Source: Dryococelus australis (taxonomy: Eukaryota > Arthropoda > Insecta > Phasmatodea > Phasmatidae). From it: DNA of 64,000 nt. Shown piece by piece: positions 1 to 11,438 of this stretch. Location: contig CM057009.1 in NCBI GenBank assembly GCA_029891345.1, positions 86,661,916 to 86,725,915 of the forward strand, in the 5' to 3' direction. Position 1 is the first letter of the stretch, and every line of letters starts with the position of its first letter. A program made the position numbers and the translations under genes. Under the pieces are notes generated by a model. It saw only the letters and a list, made by a program, of their open reading frames with translations, ran no database searches and was not told the DNA's origin.

Positions 1-37
1 CACTTGGCCCCACTTGGGAATGCCAATTGATGCAGTC

Positions 38-312
38 GGGTGAGACACGAGATGAACGATGACACAAATACTTACTGGTTATATGGTTGTCAGCGGTGCT
101 TCCCAATCATCGCACTAGTGATACTCAGGGTTCACAGGGATGCTGTGGTTCTGTGTGTGCATCCCACCCTTGCGTACTTACAAACACGTAAGCTATACTA
201 AACTTTTACTAGACATCCCTTGAAGAAACACTTAATTATAATTAATGAGGCTAGTACACTAGTACTGAATAAAAGAGATAAGTTCACTGTAGATTTGTTT
301 TTATTGGTACTA
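38..312. repeat. Dispersed LTR-like repeat, copy 1
   Basis: This stretch is repeated at 27430-27717 with the same order of landmarks: a 'gtgagacacgaga' start, 'agcggtgcttcccaatca', a stretch around 'aacttttacta', and a right end with 'gaataaaagag' followed by a T-rich run ending 'ttttattg'. The last motif reads as a polyadenylation signal on the minus strand, which fits the R/U5 part of an LTR of a minus-strand retroelement. It lies directly downstream, in element sense, of the gag remnant at 230-860. The class is inferred; the repeat relationship is seen directly. Confidence 0.6.
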
Positions 313-860
313 TTTGGGTTTCAGTCACTTATAAATACTGCCATTAAGTTTTCCTCGAAAACTTGTGTGCGTACCAATGTTTCCTTTGCTGGTCCTTTTG
401 CTACAATTCCCTGGCCTGCTAGTCTAATCTGCGTAGCATATTCACGTACCATTTCATTCCCCTTTTGCGTGCAGTTGAAAACTTATAAAAACTTCTAGCC
501 CAGCTCATGGAGTTTGAAATTCTTAAATAGGAACGTAACAAAATAATCCCAAACACATGTCTCTTTCATGTGCAGGTATGCACGTAGCACATTTTGTGCC
601 TCGCCTTTCACTTTTAACTTACAGCAAACTAATTTTTCAACATCGCCCCATCCCAACATGGCAGTTACATTTTCTATGGATTCTGTAAAAGACTCTACCT
701 TCTGGCCCAGTTTGTTATCAAAGCATTCCACAAAAAGGCATCCATTCCGCCATTTGGGACGGGTCAAAACCTTTGCCAATTCCTGTGGTGCTGATATACT
801 TCCTATGCCTACAGAGTCACCTAAGTTAAAAAGCAAATTTCCTTCTTTGTCTTAATATGA
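230..860 (-). pseudogene. gag: Gypsy-type gag remnant (element G)
   Basis: On the minus strand from about 860 down to 250 a gag-like reading can be followed with at least two interruptions. It includes a 113-residue open stretch (495-836) with 'FTESIENVTAMLGWGD' and 'LKVKGEAQNVLRAYL', then, past a stop and frame change, 'QKGNEMVREYATQIR'. This is the usual retrotransposon gag layout: helices with conserved Leu and Trp, then a C-terminal part asking for repeated chain assembly. Zinc knuckles and pol are absent because the element stops near the LTR-like repeat on the left. A primer-binding site and LTR start lie upstream at 1137-1158. It is a dead fragment; identification as Ty3/gypsy gag is good, the clade is not determined. 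Confidence 0.6.
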
Positions 861-1136
861 CAAGTGACGATCCTTGTCTGACTTATTGCCATTGAGACTC
901 ACAATTCCAGGTGCTTTCAGCTAGCTTCTTCCTTAATTTCATGCGGCCAAAAACATTGTTCTCTCACGTGGACGTATTGCGCATTCCCATTCACAGTTAC
1001 AGTAATTGACAATCACACGTAACCAAGGCCCTAAGGGGCGTGCTTGACCTAACCGCTACTGCTGCGCTGACCTTATTTACACCGTTTTAACACAAAATTG
1101 ACACACTAAACAACCAGGCGGGCCTGGAAATGGGCT

Positions 1137-1152
1137 AATCCCACCGCTGCCA
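1137..1152 (-). other. Primer-binding site of gypsy element G
   Basis: Read on the minus strand this is TGGCAGCGGTGGGATT, the TGG-initial tRNA-complement form typical of gypsy retroelements. It sits five bases from a TG dinucleotide (1158-1159) that would be the LTR edge, and upstream of the gag remnant in the same orientation. Confidence 0.55.
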
Positions 1153-1157
1153 CCATT

Positions 1158-1850
1158 TGTTGTGCCACTAACAGCCTGAGCCGATGACAGAGTAAGGTGG
1201 TAGTTTAAGGTGAGTGGGGAAACTATCCATAAGATAGTAAAACGGGTAGGGTATGCTGCCACCACTAAAATTTATGAATTAACAATTGGTTTGGGAACCT
1301 GATGCTAGATGTTAGTCCATTAAAAGCTCGACAGTCGCCTAAGGTGCCCGGCTGCCTAAGTGGTTCTTCGGAGGGGTATGGGAGTTCATGGAGAATGTTG
1401 ACCCGGATCCAGAATGGTCTACCAATTAATATAAATATACAAGTTTTGCCTACTAAGTATAATAGAAGGCAGCACCAACACGACATTATTCAAACCAAAT
1501 GGAATTCATAAAACATTCTATTGCTCCTGGGATTTTTGATGGGGAGGGAATCTTAACACAAACCCCATGTCAACACACATTTAAAAGTCTCCCACTTGGA
1601 AACATACATTTACATACTTGCATACTATCACAGTGAAGATTTCTAAAAATTATTTCAGTTAACTCTAGTTGCATTCACTCGATGCTCAAGATAAATTATA
1701 ACATGTAATGTAGGACCTTAAATTGTTTAACATGAAATATTTGGTTGCATTTTTGGCAATGGCACCTGATTAGGATCATAGACACTCAAAAGACACAGGG
1801 ACAGACTTTTATTTTACAAATTTTATTCAAGTGGTTAAGAACGTGAGGTC
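1158..1850 (-). mobile_element. Putative 5' LTR of gypsy element G
   Basis: The segment starts TGTTGTGCC next to the primer-binding site at 1137-1152, so by position it should be the 5' LTR of the minus-strand element whose gag lies to the left. The right edge is not defined. The T-rich run near 1806-1830 could hold the reversed polyadenylation signal. Open frames here are short and have no recognisable product. Confidence 0.35.
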
Positions 1851-2810
1851 TCCTCTTACACGAGCGGCATGGTTTTTGGGGGACTGCGCCCAAACACGCG
1901 TGAAAACGGGATTCTCTGCGACTTGAATCAAGGTCCATATTTAATTACCAAATTACCTAAATTAGTTGACATTCTAAGATGACCAATGAGAAAATTAATT
2001 CAGAGTTCAAGCAATATTTATTTAATTAAATATTATTTGAGATAGAGCAAGAATTATTCATCAAACTCTACAACCGTGGAAGAGCGATAGATAACATCAA
2101 TATGACAATCCCAAAAATGAATTTCCTACATTATTCTAGGTCTCACTCATCCTCTACATGACTAATTGTAATGTTACATACCTTGGAGAATAGTGCCAAC
2201 GATGTGGTATCTCTCTCTTCTCACCTAACTTAGGAAGTTAGTTAAAGAATACAAGTCTACGAGAGGGCATCGTCCACTCTCTTTGAACCATAACACACAG
2301 CCAGCACACCATGAAGCTATAATCAAAATGGCCTTGAGGAAACTCGCACCGCCCCTCAAATACCTAGTCTGTCAACAGCATCCTCAACAGTCCCTCTGCC
2401 AAGAGGGACTCTTTCCTGCATGCCAGCAGTATTTCTTCCACCGACACACATCCGCCAGGCAGCATGTCACCCAATTAAGGAATTAACGAACCAGCTGTTC
2501 CCCTAAAGGGTTTTCCAGGCTGCCCGCTCTCAAAGCTGCTTACTCTTTGCACTTCTCACAAAATTGTACATTAACAACCAGACATAGTTCTGAGCAGCTT
2601 CAAGAATCTCAATAAAAGCATTAACACAATTTCTTTAAGTTAAATAACAAAATGTTCCACAGTGAAAAAGTTACTACATTCAACATTAAAATTGTTAAGC
2701 GGTCTGTCTTTCTTTGGCTTCCTGACAGTATCGAATTACAACAGGCTTTTCAGTACAGTTAAACGAATAAATCTTAAGAGTAGACAGGTAGCTTTATGAG
2801 TAAATTATGT
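1851..2810. other. No gene recognised
   Basis: AT-rich sequence between the gypsy G LTR and the copia relic. The only open frame of note (2283-2486, +) shows no family motif and no splice context. Confidence 0.5.
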
Positions 2811-3291
2811 TGTAGTGGGCTACGTGGATAGTGACTGGGGTGGTAGCGATGACTGTAAATCCACAACAGGTTGCTGCTTTGAGTTTTTTTTGTTGTTTCT
2901 GTCATATGTTTCACTAAAATGCAACAATCATTTACCATATCATTAACAGAAGTAGAGTTTGTTGCATCAAGTCAAGCAAACAGTTAGGCATGTTGGCTGA
3001 AAGGCTTTTATTAGATGATCTTAAAATGGTCACTGGTCCTGTTATTTTGTTTGAGGGCATCCAGTCTACTATTAAGGTGGTCCACATGGCCACTGACAAA
3101 TCTAGGATCAAACATCTACAAATTATGAAGTGTTTTGTTACAGAGAATTTTTTGAAAATGATATTAGGGTTATAATATGTAAATACCATTGACCGATTTG
3201 AAGATATATGTACTAAGCCCCTTGATGGAATACTGTTCAGTAAGCTTAGGAAAAGATTGTTTGTATCTCAAAAATATTTTATTGAGGGTAG
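2811..3291 (+). pseudogene. pol: Ty1/copia RNase H and pol C-terminus, truncated
   Basis: The plus strand shows the end of a copia polyprotein in broken frames. It has 'GYVDSDWGGSDDCKSTTG' (RNase H start, copia GYxDxDWAG...STTG motif), 'LTEVEFVASSQA' (the TEAEY motif), 'IQSTIKVVHMATDKSRIKHL' (the NQSxIxLA...RTKHI motif) and 'EDICTKPLDGILFSKLRK' (the DIxTKPL motif near the C-terminus). Upstream gag, protease, integrase and RT are missing. Directly after it comes TTGAGGGTAGG, a plausible polypurine tract, and TGTTATCTGC as LTR start. Frame breaks and substitutions show it is inactive. Confidence 0.85.
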
Positions 3292-3292
3292 G

Positions 3293-3900
3293 TGTTATCT
3301 GCAATAAAATAGTTTGTTTTCTTGGCTTCTATATGATTGTTGTATTGGTAACACTGAATTAGAAAGAGTTTTGTTATTAAAATGGAGGAATGTGGGAGTA
3401 ACTATTTATTTGTACATAAATGCCTAGTAAAACTCATCCCACTGTGTATTTAGTTCAAGTTCAATAACAGATTTATTGTCTTTGTTGCCATATTTTTTAG
3501 TCATAGACATATTGCTTATGTTGTGTTGACATATGTATCAAATAGGTGCTTACAAGTCTCAGAGTTAGACAATCTATATGAAAATCAGTTGCACATCAAA
3601 ACCTGGAATTATATTGGATGTATTCGGTTATAATGTTGGCTGTATTCATGGTTGAACTATATGCCAGTATTCATAAATAATCAAGTTTTACATATGTTTC
3701 TTTAGATTTGAAACTTTGTAAAATGTGCATCAACATGCACTACAGAAACATTTGATTATATAATGTGAATCTTGATTTAGTATTAATGATTATGATAGTG
3801 CTTGGTATTATTAATAATTATACAGGATAAAGATTTGTGTTAGAAATAAATGGGGAAAGTTTAATGCTGTGAATTACAGTGCAAAGCAGAATTTGACGTT
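3293..3900 (+). mobile_element. Putative 3' LTR of the copia element
   Basis: Begins TGTTATCTGC right after a purine-rich tract (3282-3292) that follows the copia C-terminus, which is the expected place for the 3' LTR. AT-rich and non-coding. The right edge is uncertain and is placed before the host exon at 3979. Confidence 0.35.
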
Positions 3901-3978
3901 GTTGCGTGAATACTTCAGTTTGTTTTGAAGTATTAGTTAGTTGTAGATGTAAATATTTGGGAAATGACATTGTTGCAG

Positions 3979-4145
3979 CAAGCCAAGTAGTGACCTGTTG
4001 GGTTTAAATCTTTTCCAAAGTCCATCCGCCTCAAGTGCATCAACGCCAACTGGAGGGAGTCATCCATATGCACCATTGCAGAGTCCATCCCAGTCGCAGT
4101 CAGTGAGTCACAGCCCAGCTCCGATGTCGACATCTAGATATGCTG
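3979..4145 (+). CDS. Host gene exon, Ser/Pro/Gln-rich, DLL motif
   Basis: This 167-nt segment has an acceptor-like 'attgttgcag' before it and a donor 'G|gtaatg' after it, and is open throughout in one frame, carrying in one split-codon base at the start. The encoded piece begins 'KPSSDLLGLNLFQSPSASS', continues through 'GGSHPYAPLQSPSQSQ' and ends near 'SHSPAPMSTSRYA'. It is a low-complexity, probably disordered linker with an S-D-L-L-G motif of the sort found in clathrin or adaptor-binding proteins. GC content and codon use differ from the surrounding repeats. I cannot name the gene. It is an internal exon with no neighbouring exon recognised here, so the introns are long. Confidence 0.6.
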
Positions 4146-4512
4146 GTAATGTTTCTCTTTGTAGTAAAATTAGGTGTTTATATACAAAATGATGTGAAAT
4201 CTTTAATGGAATACAAATTTAAGAAATTTGTTTGCACAATTATAAATATCTGCAAATTAATAAAATAATAATTCAGGCTATATAATAGAAGTGTCTGTTA
4301 TTTGATAGAAAAATAAGTCTTGTCTGTAGCTTCATTGCCAATATGTAAAATAGCTCTAAATGTTATATTTTAATAAGCCTTTCTTCCTAGATGATTTCTG
4401 TTTCTATTGTGGTTTATAATACGTATATGGAATTAGTATATAAAACACTAAACTAGATTTAGCTTGGGGAAAATGCTTTTGAGGTTGCAATTAGTCAATT
4501 TTACCCTTATTT

Positions 4513-5448
4513 TGAGGCATTACAAAGGTGGCTAATTAATAGCCTCGCCGCCTTACAGACTAGTTCAGTTCACTTCTGTCTGTATAGTACAATATAAGAT
4601 GTAATGTTAAAAAAAAGTCAAAAGTAATGAATTCCTGTTTGGAATAGGTCTGAGTTTTATTGAATTTTTAAAAATCAATCACAAGTTCACAAACACGAAC
4701 AGTTTGATGAATAAAAATACTTGGAACAGCATCACAGTAGTATATAACTAATGTTCCAAAAAACTCTTATCTCGAGAAAAATGATACAAAGGCAAGGGGG
4801 AGAAAAACACCTGCCCTCTTGACATCCTAGCAGCCTCCCACACCCACAGAAAGAATTTAGAAGTAGCTATGTTACTTTCGAAAGTTTTTGAAGTTACATA
4901 TTGTAAGAAGAAAAAAAAGAAAGTTCCGGCCGCGGGCGCTTGTGGGTGTGGGTAAAGTTGTTCCGCGATACTGTCTCCTCAAAAGTTGTTCTTCATTTGC
5001 CAAAGAGTCTAGGGCTCTCCGCTCTCAGCTAGGTATGTGCAGCTATCCCCACTCTTCAAACTAAAAGTCTAAAAATAGGAATTCCTGGAGCTCGTCATCT
5101 CCTATTGGCTAAACCGTAGTGTGTTGCAGCGACTTCATCAAAGGTTTCCAATCAAATTTTGCTGATGGCAGGGGAAAATCTAAAGAAGTCTGAAAAAAAA
5201 CCTAATCTCAAAAGATGCAGAAACCTCACTCCGATCTTGGGAACTCGAAAATGCCAATGCACTACAGACAATAGGCCAAAATACAGCAGCCCCATATTAA
5301 TAGTGATAAGCCCTTACTTCTCCATGTGGCATCAAAGAAAATTTAGAATATTACACTCACTGACCAGAAAAAAAGCATTTACACATAAGTCTCAACTGAA
5401 AATATATTATAAATACTATTCAAAATAGAAATGTATCCCAATGTTACA
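4513..5448 (-). mobile_element. 3' LTR of gypsy element A
   Basis: Starts TGAGGCATTACAAAGG and ends CAATGTTACA. It matches the 5' LTR at 12056-12789 along its length apart from a stretch of about 200 bases (4610-4820) missing from the other copy. Shared landmarks include 'agcctcccacacc', 'aatttagaagt', 'tgttccgc', 'ttgctgatggcagggg', 'gggaactcgaaaatgcca' and 'tctccatgtggca'. On its right the sequence reads, in element sense, a purine tract GAGTGGGGTTA ending at the LTR edge. Related LTRs of the same family lie at 42233-42975 and 58056-58521. Confidence 0.75.
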
Positions 5449-8400
5449 TAACCCCACTCGGTTTGCGAAAGATTTGGAAGAAACCATTACCAATTTGAAA
5501 AAATTTTCATAATCTGCTATTCTGGAAACTACTGCAACCTTGTTCCGTATACACGAAGTTAACACTTCAAAACACAAACTCAGCCAAAAATATATATTCA
5601 TTGTTACCTGTCACAGAAGAACACAAGGAAAATCTACGTAGATTCTACAAAAAACAACACATATCTCCTTTATACACATTACACTTGAAGCCAGACATTC
5701 ATTTACAGGTAAGTTTTTGTACAAATGTTCTTTTCTCGAAATATTTCAAAATTGTTTGGTGATCTGAAAGTCATACTGTAATTATACCTAAGTATACTAT
5801 TCAAAATATTACATCCAATATTATAATACAAAGTATACATAAACAAAATGATCTCAAAGTTATACTAATCAAATTTATTAGTATTTCTCACCATCAACAA
5901 AATCCTTACCTCTTAAACATGATCCACAGTACTTATACGTATTACTTAAAATAATTTACACTTTGTTAAAATTTTAATTTTTTTTTTACGATTATTATCA
6001 AGTTGAGTAAATAAAAACAATGTACATTTGCAAGTACTTTCAATTAACAGCTTCCCTTATACCATTGAACATTGCCAAGAAGAAAAATAAAACACCCCAT
6101 AATACTATCCCATTCATTTACCGCAATATCCCCAAAATTATCATCGTCAAATTTGAAAATATTATTAGCAGTATTCATACATATAGACAAAAAAGTTATA
6201 GTTCTTTAAAGTTTAAAGTGTCCAGCTAATGCATCTTATAAAAAAAAAGTTAATTCTTAAAAGTTTAGTGTCCAGCTAAAGTTGAGGATGTGCTCAATAT
6301 GTCTTCCATTCTAATTCTCGGCTTGCTCATTATTACTTTGATTCATCACTTGGATCAGCACCCAACATTTATAAATAAAGGAGAGACAGGTCTGTCCAAA
6401 AACTTGCTAAAAGCCACTGCCTTCCTTTCTTCAAACCTTTTAATATACAGTAAATATCTGTTAGGAAGTTTTTTTTAAGGGAAAAGCTTTCAAAAACTTC
6501 TTAGCTGGGAAAACTTCTTATGTGGGAAACCAAAATCTTTTAGTCTGAGACAGAATTTTATAGTGACAAAACACCATGTACGCATTATTATCAAATGAAA
6601 CCAAATAATCCAACTAACAATAAAACCAAAAAATAGTCAACATTGTACATAAATTCAAATGCATTTTTTAATTTAATGGTTATAAATTTATTGTGGATTA
6701 ATTGAACAGTAATTGATATATTGAATTTGAATAAATACTGTGCATATCAAACATGAACCAAAAACGGGAATGGAGGTTTAGGCCTGAAAGGCACAGTTAG
6801 GGCTATACGTTATTTACATCATCAAATATGATTTTTACATATACAGTACTTACTTTTAATCAGTGAAGAGGCAACTGGGTGAAAACAGAACTGAAGTCAT
6901 ACAATACAATTAACCTTGATGGTCTTCAAACTTTTTATTTATTTATTTTCATTGTTTGTTTATTGTTTTGTCCCATATTTTAAAATACCATTTTTGGGTA
7001 ACTTGTAAAAGTAACATTTACATTACAAAGAGAGGTTATGTTTATGTTATGACTTATCAGTGGGAAAACTGCAATTTTTTTTTGGTTATTAGTATGTTTG
7101 CTGTCCCCTTTGAAAGACACTGAAAGTTTTTGTTAGACATAAATGTAATGAGTGGTCATTTAATACATTGATTGTTTGAAATATGCAAGTTATTTTTAAG
7201 ACACGATTCCGTACAAAAAAATAAATTACTTAATTTCTCACCAAAAAAACATTTGTTACAGAAAATTTGTATTACGATTTACGATGCAATGTTTTTATTA
7301 TACATCATGCAAATACAATTCAAATTCCACAGATGGTAATGTAACTTGAGAAAACAAAAACACGATAACTTATTACACAAAATGGCATCTATTAAATGAA
7401 CTTGTGGTGCTCGACGGGTGTGCGAACTACAGTTATATAGCGTGGTTTAGAGAAATTTGGCTTTAACGTCAAGAAAGTTTTCAATTCAGTCAAAACTTTG
7501 TCCAAATGATGTTGACTACCCTGGGACATACATTTTCGTGTCTTGTTTACATTTTTACATTGTGATGTTTTCAAATTGTAGTTATTCATGATATAATTGT
7601 TCATGAATGATATAAAATTTTCTTGAAAACACCGTTTTGTCAGATAAAAATAATTGATTGTATTATGCGGGAATGATTAGTTTATAAAAATGTTAAATGC
7701 GGGAAAAATTAACACAGAAGTATATGGAGGAGTAGCAGAACTACTCACACCGAACGTTTGGGCTGGGAAAACGTCTCATGTGGGAACGTCTTAAGCGAGT
7801 TTTACTGTATATTATATGCAAGTGCTGACAAAAAGTGGCCTTCAACTTGTCCCGACAAACAACTTCCTCTCATTGCTAAGATCCAAGAACAACATACACT
7901 TTAGGAGCAACCACTTCATCATTTACACTTTTGCTTATTCAATTCCAATTTACAACACCTCAACATTTAATTTTAATAAACTTTTTATATTATTTTTTTT
8001 AATTTCACATTCATGGTTAACTTTAAGAAAATTTTCAGTTGCCTTTCAAAACTTTCACTTTTCAAAATATTACTATTTTCAAAACTCTTCCTCTTTTCAA
8101 AACTAATAGTTTTTAAATGAACTTCCAAGGAATTCTAACAATTAAAATTGTTACTATCAATTTTTAATATTTATTGTTACTGTTCTGTAGTCTCAGAGTA
8201 TAAGTTATAATTTTCATAATTACACACAATAAAATAAACCTTACCTTTGATGGCCCACAAACAGCACAACTTTTACCTAATACAATTCACTTATCCAAAT
8301 ACACTCTTTGTGTAAACAATAAATCTGTACAACCATCCAAAAAAAAAGAAATGTTCCTACAAGATCTGCAAAACATCAACATGATATGACTAGTTAAATG

Positions 8401-9060
8401 TGTTCTTAATTATACTACAAGTACAAACACTATTACACATACACATACACACTCGAACTTTGCAACAATGGTTTTCATACATCACCTTTCAAATGTTTCA
8501 TAGCTCTCAACATATTAATTTATATTCTAAAGATTCCTTACACTCTACTGCTTTTTACTCCTGCCCTCCCTACTCACTCTTACCTCCTCCACTCCTCTGT
8601 TTCTTTTCTAAACGGAGAAAAACCAACACACTCAGGACTTCTATAGTCCACCATCCCCCAGCTGCTTTAAAGGCAGTCACCAAGATACCTGCAGCGGCAA
8701 ATTATATATTTTTTTTATGATCAATATAATAAATAATTTAATCAAAAATCTCCACTTAGTGTAATTCCACAAGAGGTCGGGGCAGGGCTAGCCCTTAATA
8801 ACTTGCCTGAAGAATTCGGCACTGAAGAAAGTAAGTAGTAGAAACTGTATATAGATACAAGTCACAAAACATATGACAGCAAAGGTTTTTGTGGGTGGAG
8901 CTCCATTGGACGACTAAGGGAAGAGTTGACACATGCCACCCACAACAGATTAAATAGGGGAAAGACAGAATTAGAGCAGTGGAAAAAGAAGTAGGAAAAT
9001 TCAGAGCACAGGTTGTACCTGCTTTCCTGAAAACTACTGTTGGCAAACATCACCCTTTTC
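5449..9060 (-). mobile_element. Long 3' untranslated region of gypsy A
   Basis: Between the integrase end and the 3' LTR is about 3.6 kb (2.2 kb without the inserted pogo-like element) with no convincing reading frame. It is homologous in order to 58522-60404 of gypsy C. Examples are 'aacacttcaaaacacaaac' at about 5560 against a similar string near 58645, 'ttgaggatgtgctc' near 6282 against 'ttgaggatgtatca' near 59330, and 'aaccttacctttgatgg' near 8240 against 'aaccttacctttgctgg' near 59898. The last 280 bases (about 8776-9056) recur also at 39668-39800. No envelope-like ORF is visible, so it is best described as a long family-specific 3' region. Confidence 0.55.
6448..7807. mobile_element. 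Pogo/Tigger-like non-autonomous DNA transposon
   Basis: The ends are inverted (CAGTAAA at the left, TTTTACTG at the right) and flanked by TA on both sides (6446-6447, 7808-7809), as for Tc1/mariner-pogo elements. Near both ends is a direct subterminal repeat, 'gctgggaaaacttcttatgtgggaa' at about 6507 and a very similar string at about 7762. Comparison with gypsy C, where this stretch is absent between the homologous positions, supports insertion into the gypsy A 3' region. No transposase was recognised; the open frame at 7392-7604 (-) has no known motif. Confidence 0.65.
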
Positions 9061-9249
9061 GCCTGACCTGACAGAAATACCCTTGTAAATAAATGTATCT
9101 TACATTGATACACTTGTCATTTCCTGTACATTGTTCCTTACAATACCTAAAAATCATTACTCTGTTTTACAGTAGTAATTTCTTACAAACGAATTATTTG
9201 TAGGTTATACAGCCTGGCACCTTTCACTAAACCATAGTATAATTTACTG

Positions 9250-10289
9250 TACCATTCACTACTGTGTGTTCCAAGGCTTAAGAAGGGAAATATGATAATT
9301 TAACCCATTTAGCCTATGTACATCATAACCTACTTTCTCCTCTACTTTGTATGGTCCTTCATATAATAAGAAATATTTATTGAATTCTTTGTGCTCTGCA
9401 GATGATAGACTTTTATTCTGCACTAACACCTTGCCCAGTTTTTTAATACTATGAGGTGATTTTTCTTATCACTTCTTTCTTATCTCTTTCCAGCCTTCAA
9501 TACTTACCTTTTACTTACTCTTTGAAACTTTACTACCAGATCTGTGTTTACTTGTGGTGGAAAATTCACCAACTTAGTTAACTGTGATTCCGGCTGCTGT
9601 GCCTTAATTAACTCAATAGGTGTGTACCCTGTGCTCTCATGGTGCACATTATTCAAAAGGTGTTCAATTTCTACTACCTTTCCTACCCCTGAGTTACGAT
9701 TCTCGTGGCAGAAAACCCTAAACAGCCTCCTTAACTCCCTCATCACTCCCTCGGTAAGGTTTACGGAAGGATGGTACACTGAGGTATATCTTACCTGTAT
9801 TCCTAGCATATTCTCAAGTGCTACTCTCCACTTTCTACTCCTAAACTGTGTTCCATTATCTAATATTACCTTCTTGGACATTCCTACCTCTACAACACCC
9901 GTAATCCTTTTGGTAACTGCTTTAGCAGAAGCCTGTCTCAATGGGTATAGTTTTACGAATTTCGAAAAAACATCCAAAACTACTAATAAATATTTCATAC
10001 CTTAGTGCCCAGCTGGCATTTGACCAAACAAGTCCATAGTCACTAGCTCAAAAGGTACTGAAGCTAGCACATGATGCATAGTCCCATAACTCTTTAGGTT
10101 AGGCACTTTTGTTAGCAAACACAAAAGGCATTTTTTAACACACTTAGCTACTCTACGATAAATATTTCTGACCAAACAAAACTCTTGAATGAACTGAACT
10201 GTTTTTGCAATTCCAAAATGGCCACATTCTTCATGTGCTTTTACACATAACTCATCTGACAAGTTATCAGGAATACATAATATGCCCAT
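9250..10289 (-). pseudogene. pol: Gypsy A integrase
   Basis: Right to left this reads as a near-complete gypsy integrase in three pieces. The N-terminal zinc-binding part (10002-10289) has 'HEECGHFGIAKTVQFIQEF' and 'CVKKCLLCLLTK', the HHCC pattern, followed by 'FELVTMDLFGQMPAG' with the first catalytic Asp. The core (9504-9998) has 'VILDNGTQFRSRKW' with the second Asp, and 'YHPSVNLTEGVMRELRRLF', where the catalytic Glu is present. The C-terminal GPY/F module continues beyond the stop to about 9250 as 'LYEGPYKVEEKVGYDVHRL'. Frame changes between pieces mark it as broken, although all three catalytic acids survive. Upstream is the RNase H tail at 10382-10640. Confidence 0.8.
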
Positions 10290-10381
10290 TACATTTCCCC
10301 TATTTATTTTATTCTAAGTAGTATTCTATTTTGATTGACAAATAAGTCCAATATTATTTTCCTACAAATTCCTGATTTTAA

Positions 10382-10640
10382 TTAATCTAAATCTTTTGCG
10401 TATTTTTCATCTTCGGCTATTTCGTGGTTCAACTGACCTACCAATCCCTGGTTTAATGCTACTTGTGTATTAGATGCCCTCAGAAAAAATTCTTTCTCCA
10501 AATTTCTATCCTCACCTGGACACCTGGATAGAGCATCTGCTATTATTTGTGTTTTACCTGGCCCATATTGTATATTCAAATCCTATTCCTGTAATGCCAA
10601 AATCCACCTAATTATTCTTCCTTCTCCTATTCTCTTTTTA
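10382..10640 (-). pseudogene. pol: Gypsy A RNase H C-terminal tail
   Basis: The minus strand reads 'GRIIRWILALQE', an in-frame stop, then 'DLNIQYGPGKTQIIADALS'. This corresponds to the standard gypsy RNase H end (RWxLxLQEYDFxIxYxPGKxNxxADALSR). The rest of RNase H, RT and protease are missing: to the right the sequence changes within about 30 bases into the region shared with gypsy B, so pol is deleted at its 5' side. Confidence 0.75.
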
Positions 10641-10844
10641 ACCAAAAAATGCAATAAACACATTAACATGTAATTATTATCTCAATGTAGCATACAATTA
10701 TTAAAACAAATCACTAGAAAAATATTCAATTATACACAAACAATGTTAAGAAAACCTACTTCTCTATTTTGAAACAAGCGTGTCCTTATTGAATTATTTT
10801 TTCCTTGTCTTTTTCCACCACATTCTCATACTCTCTCTCCCTTT

Positions 10845-11153
10845 TCACCCCTTCTTTCGCACAACCTTCTTCCTACTGTATCTTAAAATTTTCCTTTTCC
10901 CTACTGTCTTAAAACTACTTTTCTTTTTCCTTTCCTTTTTCCTTATTACCATGTTCACTTTGTGTTTCAATTTTTTCTTTTGTCTTACACACTGTCTTCT
11001 GCTCATTACATTACCTTGTTTCACTTGAGAGTACCCCCCATTTTCACAATAATCTATTATTACATGTACTGTACGCTCAATAAATTCTGGTTGGTGCAAC
11101 AAAATATCTATTCTTAATCTTAACTGTAATTCCTCATAATCATTTTGTTTCAC
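10845..11153 (-). pseudogene. Lys/Arg-rich ORF of gypsy A
   Basis: A 102-residue open frame with a basic central stretch 'RQKKKLKHKVNMVIRKKERK'. A homologous frame is found in gypsy B (40392-40730: 'RHKKRFKHKVKPVMREKER'), both preceded by 'C(E)SGGYS'-like sequence. In both elements it lies 3' of the coiled-coil gag part, so it may be the nucleocapsid-like basic end of gag. No zinc knuckle is visible. Function is inferred from position and charge only. Confidence 0.45.
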
Positions 11154-11438
11154 ACCTCATACCTGAAGTATCCTTTTATTTACTACATTGCTGATTGCCG
11201 CATTTACTTCTGAACCATTAGGTGTACTCTTTTCAAAATTATCTAAATGCCGCAGCAATTGAATTTTTCTTATAGGAACCGAGTTCCCTAAAACCTCTCT
11301 ACATCCCTTATTACACACTTCACTTACATCATCATCACTAATAGCATTTATATCTCTACTCTTTGTATTACCATTTTCACATACATCATCGCCATCAATA
11401 ACAAATTCTACATGTCCCTACTGTTTACTTTATCACAA

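Noticed and set aside
220..498. 92-codon plus-strand open frame
   Set aside because: It is the opposite strand of the gag remnant and adjoining LTR-like repeat; no motif of its own.
8795..9113. Minus-strand frames with similar peptides in three places (8862-9113, 39460-39795, 60218-60409), considered as an envelope gene
   Set aside because: The peptide similarity follows from nucleotide similarity of one repeat block; frames are short, start at different places and show no signal peptide, furin site or membrane-anchor layout.
9544..10005. 153-codon plus-strand frame
   Set aside because: Shadow of the gypsy A integrase on the other strand.
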